DNA of 13,180 nt from Chloroflexota bacterium (lineage in GTDB: Bacteria; Chloroflexota; Dormibacteria; CF-121). The DNA lies in contig VBIS01000152.1 in the NCBI GenBank assembly GCA_005880605.1, positions 1-13,180 on the forward strand, given 5' to 3'. The first letter of the stretch is position 1; each line of letters starts with the position of its first letter. Made by a program: the position numbers and the translations under genes. This document shows positions 1 through 6,563 of the stretch, piece by piece. The notes under the pieces were generated by a model. It worked only from the letters and a program-made list of their open reading frames with translations. It made no database searches and was not told the origin of the DNA.

Positions 1-11
1 GGGAACTACAG

Positions 12-173
12 CTAGCCGCCGAACATGAAGCGGAGGAAGATCGCCGCCAGCAGGATCAGCAGCACGCCGCCGCCCAGCAGCAGGCCCAGCGCCGCGATGG
101 TGAAACCAATGGCCCGGCCGAACGCCAGCCGCAGTTCATCTTCGGGAGAGAGTGGCTCAGGGGCGTCCCTCAT
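12..173 (-). CDS. 53-aa single-span membrane miniprotein
   Basis: This is a small open frame read on the minus strand. The N-terminus is acidic and polar (MRDAPEPLSPEDELRLAFGR). A single hydrophobic Leu/Gly/Ala-rich stretch follows at about residues 22-47, and the protein ends in RFMFGG. The ATG overlaps the TGA of the upstream 148-aa gene as ATGA (170-173), so translation is probably coupled. A weak GAGG lies 5 nt before the ATG. I do not recognise a family. It is likely a one-pass inner-membrane protein with a cytoplasmic N-terminus. The stop-start overlap and one clean transmembrane helix support it as real, but a protein this short cannot be proved from sequence alone. Confidence 0.62.
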   Translation of the reverse strand: MRDAPEPLSPEDELRLAFGRAIGFTIAALGLLLGGGVLLILLAAIFLRFMFGG

Positions 174-616
174 CGCGGCCTCAGCTCGCGGCCGGCCGGC
201 TCTTCGGGTACAGGGTTGAAGGGGCCATGGGGCGGGCCCAGGTCGTCGAGCGTCCAGCGATCGACGATGGTGAGGGCGTCATCGAGCTGCTGGGTCAGGG
301 TCGCCGGCGCCGCTCGCCGGTCGTAGACCGCGACTTTCTCTGAACGCAGGCGGCGCGTCTGCGTCGCCGGGTCGTCCACCCACCAGACGGCGCTGACGTC
401 GAGCACATGGCCGGTCCGCTCCCGGTAGCTGATGGCGATCACGGCCTCGCCTCCGAGTTGCCGGGCGAAGCGCAGTTCCCAGGCGGGTTTGCCCCGGCGG
501 TAACGCTCGATCAGCAGGCCCTGCTGCTGGGCAAATGCCTCGATGGCGGGCGCGACGGCGCGAAAGGCGTCGACGATTTCGGCGGGAATTGGAGATAGCC
601 GGGTGGAGGGCGCCAC
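170..616 (-). CDS. Hypothetical protein, 148 aa, leaderless GTG start
   Basis: No family is recognised. The frame stays open up to an ATG at 718, but that start would overlap the N-terminus of the well-supported CoA-binding gene on the other strand. I chose the GTG at 616 because it lies exactly 6 nt after a TACAAT -10 box, the spacing expected of a leaderless transcript. The protein is soluble, without a signal peptide or membrane segment. An N-terminal helical part (about residues 10-40) is followed by a probable beta-rich core (residues WELRFARQLGGEAVIAISY and after, with a WW pair in SAVWWVDD), then a Pro-rich tail. Its TGA overlaps the ATG of the 53-aa membrane protein, so the two may work together. 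The start choice is inference. Confidence 0.6.
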   Translation of the reverse strand: MAPSTRLSPIPAEIVDAFRAVAPAIEAFAQQQGLLIERYRRGKPAWELRFARQLGGEAVIAISYRERTGHVLDVSAVWWVDDPATQTRRLRSEKVAVYDRRAAPATLTQQLDDALTIVDRWTLDDLGPPHGPFNPVPEEPAGRELRPR

Positions 617-622
617 CGGGCC

Positions 623-632
623 ATTGTAGATT
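623..632. promoter_or_regulatory. Bidirectional promoter with shared -10 core
   Basis: The 10-bp block ATTGTAGATT contains two -10 boxes that share the TA at 627-628. TAGATT (627-632) faces right and TACAAT (628 to 623) faces left. Each box is followed by exactly 6 nt and then a GTG start codon (639 on plus, 616 on minus). Neither gene has a Shine-Dalgarno, so both transcripts would be leaderless. No convincing -35 is seen on either side. Basis: the boxes and spacings are read directly; promoter function is inferred. Confidence 0.6.
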
Positions 633-638
633 TGGGTT

Positions 639-1049
639 GTGGGCGGGCCGTCACTCGATCCCGGCGAGAAGATCCTCAGGTCGGCCCGGACGATTGCGGT
701 CGTGGGCCTGAGCGCCAACCCGCGCCGGCCGAGTCATGGTGTCGCCCGCTACCTGCAGCGGGCCGGCTACCGCATCATCCCGGTCAATCCCAACGTGGCG
801 GAGGTGCTCGGGGAGCGAGCCTACCCAACCCTTGCGGAGCTGCCCGGTCCGGTCGACGTCGTCGAGGTCTTTCGCCGATCCGAGTTCGCGGGTGGGATCG
901 TCGACGAGGCGATCGCGATCGGGGCCGGCGCGGTCTGGCTCCAGGACGGCGTCGTGGATGTAGCCGCCGCCGAGCGCGCGCGGGCGGCCGGCCTCGACGT
1001 TGTGATGGATGACTGCATGATGCGCCGCCACGCCGCCGGGAATTTCTAG
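639..1049 (+). CDS. CoA-binding domain protein (YccU-like)
   Basis: A 136-aa single-domain Rossmann-type protein of the CoA_binding_2/YccU family. The nucleotide-binding start is IAVVGLSANPRRPSHGVARY (residues 19-38), with the glycine/Pro-Ser turn typical of this family. RIIPVNP follows (about 45-51), then AYPTLAELPGPVDVVEVF, a GAGAVWLQDGV segment and the ending DDCMMRRH. The length matches the family. Members bind CoA or an acyl-CoA in the cytosol; their physiological role is not established. The GTG start at 639 was chosen because it sits 6 nt after a TAGATT box and precedes the domain by a normal N-terminal helix. It is monocistronic, divergent from the 148-aa gene and convergent with the dehydrogenase gene across a dispersed repeat. 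Confidence 0.88.
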   Translation: MGGPSLDPGEKILRSARTIAVVGLSANPRRPSHGVARYLQRAGYRIIPVNPNVAEVLGERAYPTLAELPGPVDVVEVFRRSEFAGGIVDEAIAIGAGAVWLQDGVVDVAAAERARAAGLDVVMDDCMMRRHAAGNF

Positions 1050-1054
1050 GCAAA

Positions 1055-1090
1055 TTTCCCTCCCCCCTTGGGAGAGGGTCAGGGTGAGGG
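1055..1090. repeat. Dispersed GC-rich hairpin repeat, copy 1
   Basis: This copy fills the 44-bp gap between two convergent genes. The CCCTCCCCC arm (from 1058) pairs imperfectly with GGGAGAGGG (1070-1078). A tail GTCAGGGTGAGGG follows. The same pattern, in the same orientation, recurs at 6564-6597 and, in variant form, at 10784-10818. There is no T-run after the stem on either strand, so it is not a canonical intrinsic terminator, though its position would suit one. Confidence 0.75.
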
Positions 1091-1093
1091 CCT

Positions 1094-2239
1094 CTAAACC
1101 CTTTCGCGCAGCCGCTGCTCGGCGATTTCCTCGGCGGCGCGACGGTTCGAGACGCGTTCCCGGCGTGCCCGGTCGAGCAGCTCGCGCGTGATGGTGCGGA
1201 GCTGTCGGCTGGTGACGCCAAAGATGGATTCGAGGCTGGGCTCGAGGCGTTTCTCCAACAGGCCGCAGAAGAGAAAGGCCGCCGCGGCGTTGGCGACAAA
1301 GTCCGGCAGGATGGTGGTGCCGCGCCGCTCCAGTTCCATCTCTGCATCCCGCGTCAGTGGGTTGTTCGCCGCCTCGACCAGCAAGCGGCACCGGATGCTC
1401 GCCAGGTTATCCGTCCGGACGGCATTGCCGATGGCGGCCGGGATCAGGATGTCCACCGGCTGCTCCAGCCAGGCCGGTTCCGGCTCAGGCCTGGCGTCCG
1501 CCGGCAGGCGGGACCGGTCGATGCGGCCGTAGCGATCGCGGATGGAGAGGAGATGCGGAATATCGAGCCCCCTCTCGTCGATGATCGCGCCCTCGATGTC
1601 CGCCACCGCGACCAGGCGGACGCCTTCCCGGTCGAGGTAGCGCGCGGCCGCCCCGCCGACATTCCCGAATCCCTGCAGGGCGAGAGTCGCGCCGCGCAGG
1701 GGCAGGCCGAGCGCGCCGGCGGCCTCGACCGTGCATTCGGCCACGCCATAGCCCGCGACCAGCTCGGTGATAGGGATCCCCTCGCTCCGCAGCGCTAGCG
1801 CCTGCCGCACCCGGTTGAGGGCGGCATCGCCCTCGCTCTTGAACCCCGCCTGCAGCGGATGGGTCAGGCCGGCCAGCTGACAGGCGGCGATGATGTCGTC
1901 CTCGCGGGTGCCGAGGTCGGCCCCGGTCGCGTACCGTTGCGCGATGAAGGGGCGGATGGCCTCGATAAATCCGCGCAGCACCGCCGGCGCCTGTGGTGAG
2001 GCCGAGTCGAAATCGATCCCTGATTTCGCGCCTCCATAGGGGATGTCGAGGACAGCCATCTTGTGCGACATGGTGCGGGCCAGGTCGGTCACCTCATCGA
2101 CTGTGACCCCGGGACGCATGCGGATGCCCCCGGAGCACATGTCGCCAACCAGCCGATCGATGACGAACCATCCGCGTGCGCCCGTCTCCGGATCGTGCCA
2201 GTCGCTGACGAGGTAGGGAGCAGTCCGCGGCAAGGTCAA
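1094..2239 (-). CDS. Glu/Leu/Phe/Val dehydrogenase family protein
   Basis: A 381-aa NAD(P)-dependent amino-acid dehydrogenase of the glutamate/leucine/phenylalanine/valine family, which interconverts an L-amino acid and its 2-oxo acid plus ammonia. Visible features are GGIRMRP (37-43), SHKMAVLDIPYGGAKSGI with the likely catalytic Lys72, GADLGTREDD (106-115), the Rossmann loop GFGNVGG (190-196) and NNPLTRDAE near 292-300. The glycine-rich substrate loop reads GGAKSG rather than the commoner GGGKGG, and the chain is somewhat short, so this is a divergent member. Substrate specificity cannot be told. The start is TTG at 2239, supported by AGGAGGT 8 nt upstream. That TTG overlaps the csaA TGA as TTGA, giving a coupled two-gene operon. 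Confidence 0.88.
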   Translation of the reverse strand: MTLPRTAPYLVSDWHDPETGARGWFVIDRLVGDMCSGGIRMRPGVTVDEVTDLARTMSHKMAVLDIPYGGAKSGIDFDSASPQAPAVLRGFIEAIRPFIAQRYATGADLGTREDDIIAACQLAGLTHPLQAGFKSEGDAALNRVRQALALRSEGIPITELVAGYGVAECTVEAAGALGLPLRGATLALQGFGNVGGAAARYLDREGVRLVAVADIEGAIIDERGLDIPHLLSIRDRYGRIDRSRLPADARPEPEPAWLEQPVDILIPAAIGNAVRTDNLASIRCRLLVEAANNPLTRDAEMELERRGTTILPDFVANAAAAFLFCGLLEKRLEPSLESIFGVTSRQLRTITRELLDRARRERVSNRRAAEEIAEQRLRERV

Positions 2240-2583
2240 AAGACGCGACCTCCTAGGGGCACGTCGAGACGTGGCTCGAGGAGCACGACGGCGCCGTCAG
2301 GATCGGGCACGCCGAGGACCAGCACTTCCGAGCGGACCGGCCCGATTTGTCGTGGTGGAAAGTTGACCACCGCGATCACCAGCCGGCCGCGCAACTCGTC
2401 CGGACGGTAATGAACCGTGAGCTGGGCGCTGGAGCGCCGAATGCCCAGCGGTCCGAAATCGATGCGCAGCTTGTAGGCGGGCTTACGGGCTTGGGGAAAC
2501 GGCTCGACCTCGAGGACGCGACCGACCCGCATGTCGACGCGCTCGAAGTCTGAGAGGTCAATGGTCGTCGCCTCGCCCAACAT
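2236..2583 (-). CDS. csaA: CsaA-type tRNA-binding protein
   Basis: A 115-aa stand-alone tRNA-binding OB-fold protein of the CsaA/Trbp111 group, related to the C-terminal domain of methionyl-tRNA synthetase. Residues 13-115 match the family end to end: FERVDMRVGRVLEV, ARKPAYKLRIDFG, SSAQLTVHY, VAVVNFPPRQIGP-like (here IAVVNFPPRQIGP), EVLVLGVPD and the final LEPRLDVPLGGRVF. Members are dimers that bind tRNA, and Bacillus CsaA has been described as an export-related chaperone. The ATG at 2583 lies 4 nt after a TACACT box, with no Shine-Dalgarno, so the message is leaderless or nearly so; TTG at 2580 is an alternative. It is the first gene of an operon with the dehydrogenase. Confidence 0.93.
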   Translation of the reverse strand: MLGEATTIDLSDFERVDMRVGRVLEVEPFPQARKPAYKLRIDFGPLGIRRSSAQLTVHYRPDELRGRLVIAVVNFPPRQIGPVRSEVLVLGVPDPDGAVVLLEPRLDVPLGGRVF

Positions 2584-2587
2584 GCCT

Positions 2588-2597
2588 AGTGTAGTGT
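2588..2597. promoter_or_regulatory. Bidirectional promoter, second shared -10 core
   Basis: AGTGTAGTGT carries TACACT facing left (2593 to 2588, toward csaA) and TAGTGT facing right (2592-2597, toward the aminotransferase-fold gene). They share TA at 2592-2593, the same layout as at 623-632. The distances to the start codons are 4 nt (ATG 2583) and 9 nt (ATG 2607), so leaders would be absent or a few nucleotides long. The whole gap is 23 bp. Promoter function is inferred. Confidence 0.55.
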
Positions 2598-2606
2598 GCC
2601 CAACGT

Positions 2607-3737
2607 ATGCCGCTGACGCCGCAAGAGATGCGAGCGCTGTTTCCGATCGCCACTCGCTATGCCTATCTCGATCATGCGGCCAATGCCCCGCTCGCGACGC
2701 CGGTACGTTCCACCATGGACGTCTATCTCACGCGCATGACAGAAGAGCCGTTCGACCTGGCGCACTGGGAACGCCTGCGCAGCCAGGTTCGCACGCGGAT
2801 CGCGGAGTTGCTTTCGGTCGGTCCGGAATCCATCACCTTTACCAAGAACACGACCGCCGGCCTTGGGCTGGTTGCCGCCGGTCTCGATTGGGAGGCGGGG
2901 GACAACATCGTCGGTATCCATCGCGAGTTCCCCTCCAACATCTATCCGTGGATGGCGCTCAAGCGAAGGGGCGTCGAACTTCGTCTCTACCAGCCGGAAC
3001 AGGGCCGGATCGACGTCAAGGCGGTGGTGCGGCTCTGCGATCAACGCACCCGCGTGCTGGCGATCAGCGTCGTGCAATTCTGGAGCGGGTTTCGGACCGA
3101 CCTTGGGGCCCTGGGCAGCGCGCTCCGAGGTCGTGACGTCCTGCTGGTGGTCGATGCGGTGCAGGCGGTGGGCAGCCTCCAGGTGGACCTGTCGCGGACA
3201 CCGGTCGACTTCCTCGCTGTAGGCGCCCAGAAATGGTTACTCGGTCCCATGGGTGCCGGCTTCGCTTACGTCGGACCGCGCATGCTCGACCGACTGAACC
3301 CGGTGATCATCGGACCCGAGAGCGTGGTCAACGAGCGAGAGTACGTCGACTACGACCTCACCTTCAAGCCGGGCGCGCGCCGCTTCGAGGAGGCCGCGCC
3401 GAACTACGCGGGCATTCTCGGCATGGGAGCCGCCGTCAATCTCCTGCTGCGCTGCGGTGCGCCGGTGGTCGAAGAAGTCGTGTTGCGGCTTGCCGACCGC
3501 CTGCGAGACGAGCTGCCGACCCGCGGCTACGAGCTGGTGATGAAACCGACGGCGCCGTCCGAACGTTCCGGCATTGTGTCCTTTCGTCATCCGCGGATGG
3601 TGCCGGCCGAACTGCATGCCCGTCTGCGCGAGGCAGGCGTCATCATCTCGCTGCGCGGCGACTTTCTGCGGGCCTCGCCGCACTACTACAACAGCGACGA
3701 GGATCTCGATCGCTTGCTCGAGGCGCTGCCCCAGTGA
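2607..3737 (+). CDS. Class V aminotransferase-fold PLP enzyme (not a desulfurase)
   Basis: A 376-aa fold-type I, class V PLP enzyme, close in pattern to the isopenicillin-N epimerase-like/NifS-like group. It has YLDHAANAPL (20-29), TKNTTAGLG (79-87), the PLP-pyridine Asp in VVDAVQAVG (D183) and the Schiff-base lysine in VGAQKWLLGPMG (K209). The C-terminus reads RASPHYYNSDEDLDRL. Cysteine desulfurases carry their catalytic Cys on a loop in this C-terminal part. Here that stretch has SPHYYNS and no Cys, so sulfur mobilisation is unlikely. The reaction (epimerase, lyase or transaminase) is not determinable. The ATG at 2607 lacks a Shine-Dalgarno but follows a TAGTGT box. Its TGA overlaps the GTG of the DUF2127 gene (GTGA). 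Confidence 0.88.
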   Translation: MPLTPQEMRALFPIATRYAYLDHAANAPLATPVRSTMDVYLTRMTEEPFDLAHWERLRSQVRTRIAELLSVGPESITFTKNTTAGLGLVAAGLDWEAGDNIVGIHREFPSNIYPWMALKRRGVELRLYQPEQGRIDVKAVVRLCDQRTRVLAISVVQFWSGFRTDLGALGSALRGRDVLLVVDAVQAVGSLQVDLSRTPVDFLAVGAQKWLLGPMGAGFAYVGPRMLDRLNPVIIGPESVVNEREYVDYDLTFKPGARRFEEAAPNYAGILGMGAAVNLLLRCGAPVVEEVVLRLADRLRDELPTRGYELVMKPTAPSERSGIVSFRHPRMVPAELHARLREAGVIISLRGDFLRASPHYYNSDEDLDRLLEALPQ

Positions 3738-4270
3738 CGTTCTGGCAGAAGGTGAAGCGCGAGCTTGGCCGCGAAACCCAACCCGTCGATACCATCGTGC
3801 GCCTCATCATCCTGGAGCGCGCGATCCGCGGCAGCCTGGTGTTCGTCCTGGGAGTCGCTCTGCTGACTCGGAGCCGCAGCGTGGTATCGCTGGTGCGCCA
3901 GTGGGTGACCGAGCTCGACGTCAATCCCGAACGACGGTTGATTCCGCGGATTCTCATCACCGTGCTTCGTCCGATCGGGCAATTTTCAACCCGCACCGTA
4001 GTGTTCATCGGGATCGGCGCGTTGCTCTTCGGGGTGCTGGAGCTGACCGAGGCCATCGGGTTAGCACGCCGGCGCCGCTGGGCCGAGTACCTGACCGTGA
4101 TCGCCGGTTGCATTGGCATCCCGCTGGAGGTCACCGAGGTGCTCAATCGTCAGACACCGGTCCGCATCAGCATCCTTCTGATCAACGTGGCGATCGTGAT
4201 CTACCTCGCCTGGCAGAAGCACCTCTTCGGGCTCCGCGGCGGCGTGGCCACGGAAACGGAGACCAGCTAG
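3734..4270 (+). CDS. DUF2127 family membrane protein
   Basis: A 178-aa predicted inner-membrane protein. It resembles the DUF2127 family: an N-terminal helix VRLIILERAIRGSLVFVLGVALL (about 22-44), a hydrophilic loop with LDVNPERRLIPRIL, then FIGIGALLFGVLELTEAIGL (91-110), RRRWAEYLTVIAGCIGIPLEVTEVL (113-137) and a last helix ISILLINVAIVIYLAW (145-160). The RRWAEYLTV and P-LE--E motifs followed by TP-RI are hallmarks of that family; function is unknown. GTG at 3734 was chosen because it overlaps the upstream TGA as GTGA and begins immediately before the first family-like segment. The frame is also open upstream, but that part is the shadow of the aminotransferase gene. Its TAG is shared with the convergent gene at the palindrome CTAG (4267-4270). 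Confidence 0.85.
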   Translation: MTFWQKVKRELGRETQPVDTIVRLIILERAIRGSLVFVLGVALLTRSRSVVSLVRQWVTELDVNPERRLIPRILITVLRPIGQFSTRTVVFIGIGALLFGVLELTEAIGLARRRRWAEYLTVIAGCIGIPLEVTEVLNRQTPVRISILLINVAIVIYLAWQKHLFGLRGGVATETETS

Positions 4271-4650
4271 CGGCGGGGGTTGGACCCGGTCAGTGGGATG
4301 CCGACGCCGGCCACACCCAGCGGCTGCGCGTGCCGGGTGAGCATGCCGACCACGAAACCCAGCACACGATCGGCAGACTGGCCGTCGGAAATGGTGGCGA
4401 GCAGCGTCGGCTCGGGGCTCTTGAAGGCGCCGAGCAATCCTGCCTTGGCGGCGCGGCTGAATGCCGGGGTGCCGGCGGGAACGAAGGTCACGCGAATCTT
4501 GGTGTACCGGTCGCCGGCATGGACCAGGGTGAACGGCGCCAGCTTCTGGATTTGCCACGCGCGGATCTCTTCATTCTTGAGGCGCCGCTTCAGGGTGGCG
4601 ATGAATTTCTTGCCGCCAGGATCCTTGTCGGCGTAGATGGCGACCTGCAC
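4267..4650 (-). CDS. Hypothetical protein, 127 aa, leaderless GTG start
   Basis: I do not recognise a family. The protein is soluble, with a charged N-terminal half (AIYADKDPGGKKF, then LKRRLKNEEIRAWQIQKL), a beta-like stretch KIRVTFVPAGTPAF, and a C-terminal half with SADRVLGFVVGMLTRH. There is no signal peptide. Two in-frame GTG codons compete. GTG 4656 abuts the TATCAT box directly, whereas GTG 4650 lies exactly 6 nt after it, matching the leaderless spacing at 616 and 639, so I take 4650. There is no Shine-Dalgarno. It follows the PgsA-type gene by 27 bp but has its own promoter. Its stop codon shares the CTAG palindrome with the convergent DUF2127 gene. Confidence 0.62.
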   Translation of the reverse strand: MQVAIYADKDPGGKKFIATLKRRLKNEEIRAWQIQKLAPFTLVHAGDRYTKIRVTFVPAGTPAFSRAAKAGLLGAFKSPEPTLLATISDGQSADRVLGFVVGMLTRHAQPLGVAGVGIPLTGSNPRR

Positions 4651-4656
4651 GCCCAC

Positions 4657-4662
4657 ATGATA
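4657..4662 (-). promoter_or_regulatory. -10 box of a leaderless gene
   Basis: TATCAT read on the minus strand, 6 nt before GTG 4650. It lies in the 27-bp gap after the end of the phosphatidylinositol-phosphate synthase gene, so the downstream hypothetical gene can be transcribed independently of the operon. No clear -35 was found; the upstream bases include TAGCTAGG. Confidence 0.45.
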
Positions 4663-4677
4663 CCTAGCTAAGGACGG

Positions 4678-5400
4678 CTAGGTCTTGCCGAGGTTTTCGA
4701 AAAAGCGCCGCATCGCCGCCCGAACCGGTTGGGGCTCGGCCGGATGGTCCAGGCTGCTGGTGACCGCGTCCTGCCCGCGCAGGGCCCGCAGCTCAGCCCG
4801 GTTCTGCTGCCAGACGACCCAGACGCGCTGCACGGCGGTGAAGTTGGTGCCAACCGCCAGGACGAGGAGTGCCACTGTCAGGGGCGACCAGGACCCGAGC
4901 CTGATGCCGATCGATTCGAGCAGCAACCCCGCCACGATGATCACGACCCGCTCGGGCCGGGCGAGGATTCCCACGTCGCAGGTGAAGCCCAGGCTCTGCG
5001 CTCGCGCCCGCACGTAGCTGACCAGGAACGACCCCGCCAGCGCGATCAACACGATGATCGGCCGCAGCCCATCGTGCTGCTGCAGAAAGTAGATCAAGAT
5101 GCCGAGGTACACGACGCCTTCCGAGTAGCGGTCGACTGTGGAGTCGAGGAAGGCCCCGTAGCGGTAGACCTTGCCCGAGGCGCGGGCGAGCGCGCCGTCG
5201 AAAATGTCGAAGAAGCCGGCGACCATCAGCACCAACCCGCCCAACAGCAGCTGATTGACCGCGACCAGCGCGGCACCGACGCCAGTGATCAGGAGTCCGA
5301 ACAGCGTCAGCATGTTGGGTGTGATCGGGGAGTCCCGGAAGATGCCGATGCCGCGCTCCGCCCAGCGGCGGACCCAGGCCTGGAATTTCTGGGTAAACAT
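4678..5400 (-). CDS. pgsA: Phosphatidylinositol-phosphate synthase (CDP-alcohol phosphatidyltransferase)
   Basis: A 240-aa integral membrane enzyme of the CDP-alcohol phosphotransferase family. The signature Dx2DGx2ARx8Gx3Dx3D is complete at residues 65-90 (D65, D68, G69, A72-R73, G82, D86, D90), which bind the divalent metals and CDP-diacylglycerol. SYVRARA (128-133) and GILARPERV (with R148 and R151) match the pattern that binds inositol-1-phosphate in actinobacterial PgsA1-type enzymes. It therefore probably makes phosphatidylinositol phosphate from CDP-diacylglycerol and inositol-1-phosphate rather than phosphatidylglycerol phosphate. About six hydrophobic segments are visible; a 40-residue polar tail ends the chain. 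The ATG at 5400 overlaps the glycosyltransferase TGA as TGATG, with no Shine-Dalgarno. Last gene of the operon headed by the ArsR-type regulator; the ino1 gene in the same operon supports the substrate call. Confidence 0.9.
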   Translation of the reverse strand: MFTQKFQAWVRRWAERGIGIFRDSPITPNMLTLFGLLITGVGAALVAVNQLLLGGLVLMVAGFFDIFDGALARASGKVYRYGAFLDSTVDRYSEGVVYLGILIYFLQQHDGLRPIIVLIALAGSFLVSYVRARAQSLGFTCDVGILARPERVVIIVAGLLLESIGIRLGSWSPLTVALLVLAVGTNFTAVQRVWVVWQQNRAELRALRGQDAVTSSLDHPAEPQPVRAAMRRFFENLGKT

Positions 5401-6557
5401 CAGCGCGGGCTCAGGCTTGGCTCGAGCCGCACTGAAGGTGCCGGATGGGCATGGTCGCGTGCCTGCTTGTAGACGTCGGTCACCTGGTCGATCACCCGTT
5501 CCCAGTCGTAGCGGCCCGCGGTGACGACGCCGGCCTGGCCCATTTCCTGGCGCAGCGCCGCGTTGTTGATCAAAGTCTGCAGCGCGTACTCCAGCTGGCG
5601 GCGGCTCTTGCGCTCGACCAGCAGGCCCTCGCGGCCGTGGGTCACGACTTCGCGGAAGCCGTCGATGCTGGTGGCGACGATCGGCTTTCCGGATGCCATC
5701 GCTTCCAGCAAGACGATGCCGAAGCTCTCGTCGCCGGTGGCCGGACTGCAGAAAATATCGCAGCTGGCGTAGTAACGAGGCAGCTCTTCTGGCGACACGT
5801 AGCCGGCCATGACCACGTCGTCGAGCTGCTTGCGGGCGAGAAAGTTGCCGTACCACCGCCGCAGCGGCCCGTCACCGACGATGATCAGCCGCAACTTCGG
5901 GTACTGCGGCTTCAGCTGGGCATAGGCGCGCAGGAGGTAGCCCAGGCCCTTGCGGTATTCGAGCCGGCCCACGAACAACAGGTTGACCATACCGTCGCTC
6001 AGCTCCTGGTAGGGCTGCTGGTTCTGGAAGCGGCTGACGTCGATCCCATTCGGAATCACCCGGTAGTCGCCCGGGAAATAGTGCCGCACGAACTCGCGCG
6101 CCGGGTTCGAGACGGCGATCCGCACATGCAGCCGGCGCACATAGCGCTTCAGCAGCGGCTTGCCGTAGTAGTAGCCGACGTTGGAGCGGGCGAAGGCGTG
6201 AAAGGTACCGATGTTGGTGGTCTTGGAGTAGCGCAGGGCAGTGACCGGCAAGACCGGCATCAGCGGCTCGTGATAGTGGATGACGTCGAAGCTGCCGTCG
6301 CGGACGTAGTGCTTGATGCGGTTGGTGAGCTGCAGGCTGACGCTGATGCGGGCGACCGAGCCGTGCATTGGGATGGGGAAGGGGCGGCCGACCCGGATGA
6401 AGTCGCTGTCACGCTCGGCCACCTCACGATCGGAGCAGGGCGCGAACACCGTGACATCGTGGCCGCGCCGCCGGAGTCCGGCCGCCAGGTGACGGACGTG
6501 CTCGGTGACGCCGCCCGGGTGCGCGTAGTCGTAGGCGGACACGAGGGCGATCTTCAT
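5400..6557 (-). CDS. pimA: PimA-like GT4 glycosyltransferase
   Basis: A 385-aa GT-B, family-4 retaining glycosyltransferase with the length and layout of PimA, the GDP-mannose:phosphatidylinositol mannosyltransferase. The N-terminal acceptor domain has the GGVTEHV loop (15-21), IHYHEP (94-99) and GTFHAFA (117-123). The donor domain has VIPNGID (167-173), FVGRLEYRKG (195-204, with R198 and K203 for the nucleotide-sugar phosphates), VGDGP (227-231) and the EX7E motif (E277 and E285 in DESFGIVLLEAMASG). It would act at the inner membrane surface. The neighbouring ino1, PgsA-type and acyltransferase genes support an inositol-lipid acceptor. The sugar is not provable from sequence; mannose is by analogy. 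ATG 6557 has GGAGG 8 nt upstream, inside a hairpin repeat. Confidence 0.85.
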   Translation of the reverse strand: MKIALVSAYDYAHPGGVTEHVRHLAAGLRRRGHDVTVFAPCSDREVAERDSDFIRVGRPFPIPMHGSVARISVSLQLTNRIKHYVRDGSFDVIHYHEPLMPVLPVTALRYSKTTNIGTFHAFARSNVGYYYGKPLLKRYVRRLHVRIAVSNPAREFVRHYFPGDYRVIPNGIDVSRFQNQQPYQELSDGMVNLLFVGRLEYRKGLGYLLRAYAQLKPQYPKLRLIIVGDGPLRRWYGNFLARKQLDDVVMAGYVSPEELPRYYASCDIFCSPATGDESFGIVLLEAMASGKPIVATSIDGFREVVTHGREGLLVERKSRRQLEYALQTLINNAALRQEMGQAGVVTAGRYDWERVIDQVTDVYKQARDHAHPAPSVRLEPSLSPR

Positions 6558-6563
6558 TTCAAT

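Noticed and set aside
617..718. An N-terminal extension of the 148-aa protein to ATG 718
   Set aside because: It would overlap the CoA-binding gene by 80 bp and pass through both -10 boxes; the leaderless GTG at 616 explains the layout better.
1055..1090. Intrinsic terminator between the CoA-binding and dehydrogenase genes
   Set aside because: The stem is imperfect and no T-run follows on either strand; the same element appears inside an operon, so it is better described as a dispersed repeat.
2607..3737. Cysteine desulfurase (SufS/IscS)
   Set aside because: The catalytic Cys loop is missing and no Fe-S cluster genes are nearby.
3574..4671. A 365-codon plus-strand frame across the aminotransferase, DUF2127 and hypothetical genes
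   Set aside because: It is Arg/Gly/His-rich without domain signals and runs out of frame through two well-supported genes.
4678..5400. Phosphatidylglycerol-phosphate synthase
   Set aside because: The SYVRARA and ARPER motifs and the co-transcribed ino1 favour inositol-1-phosphate as acceptor.
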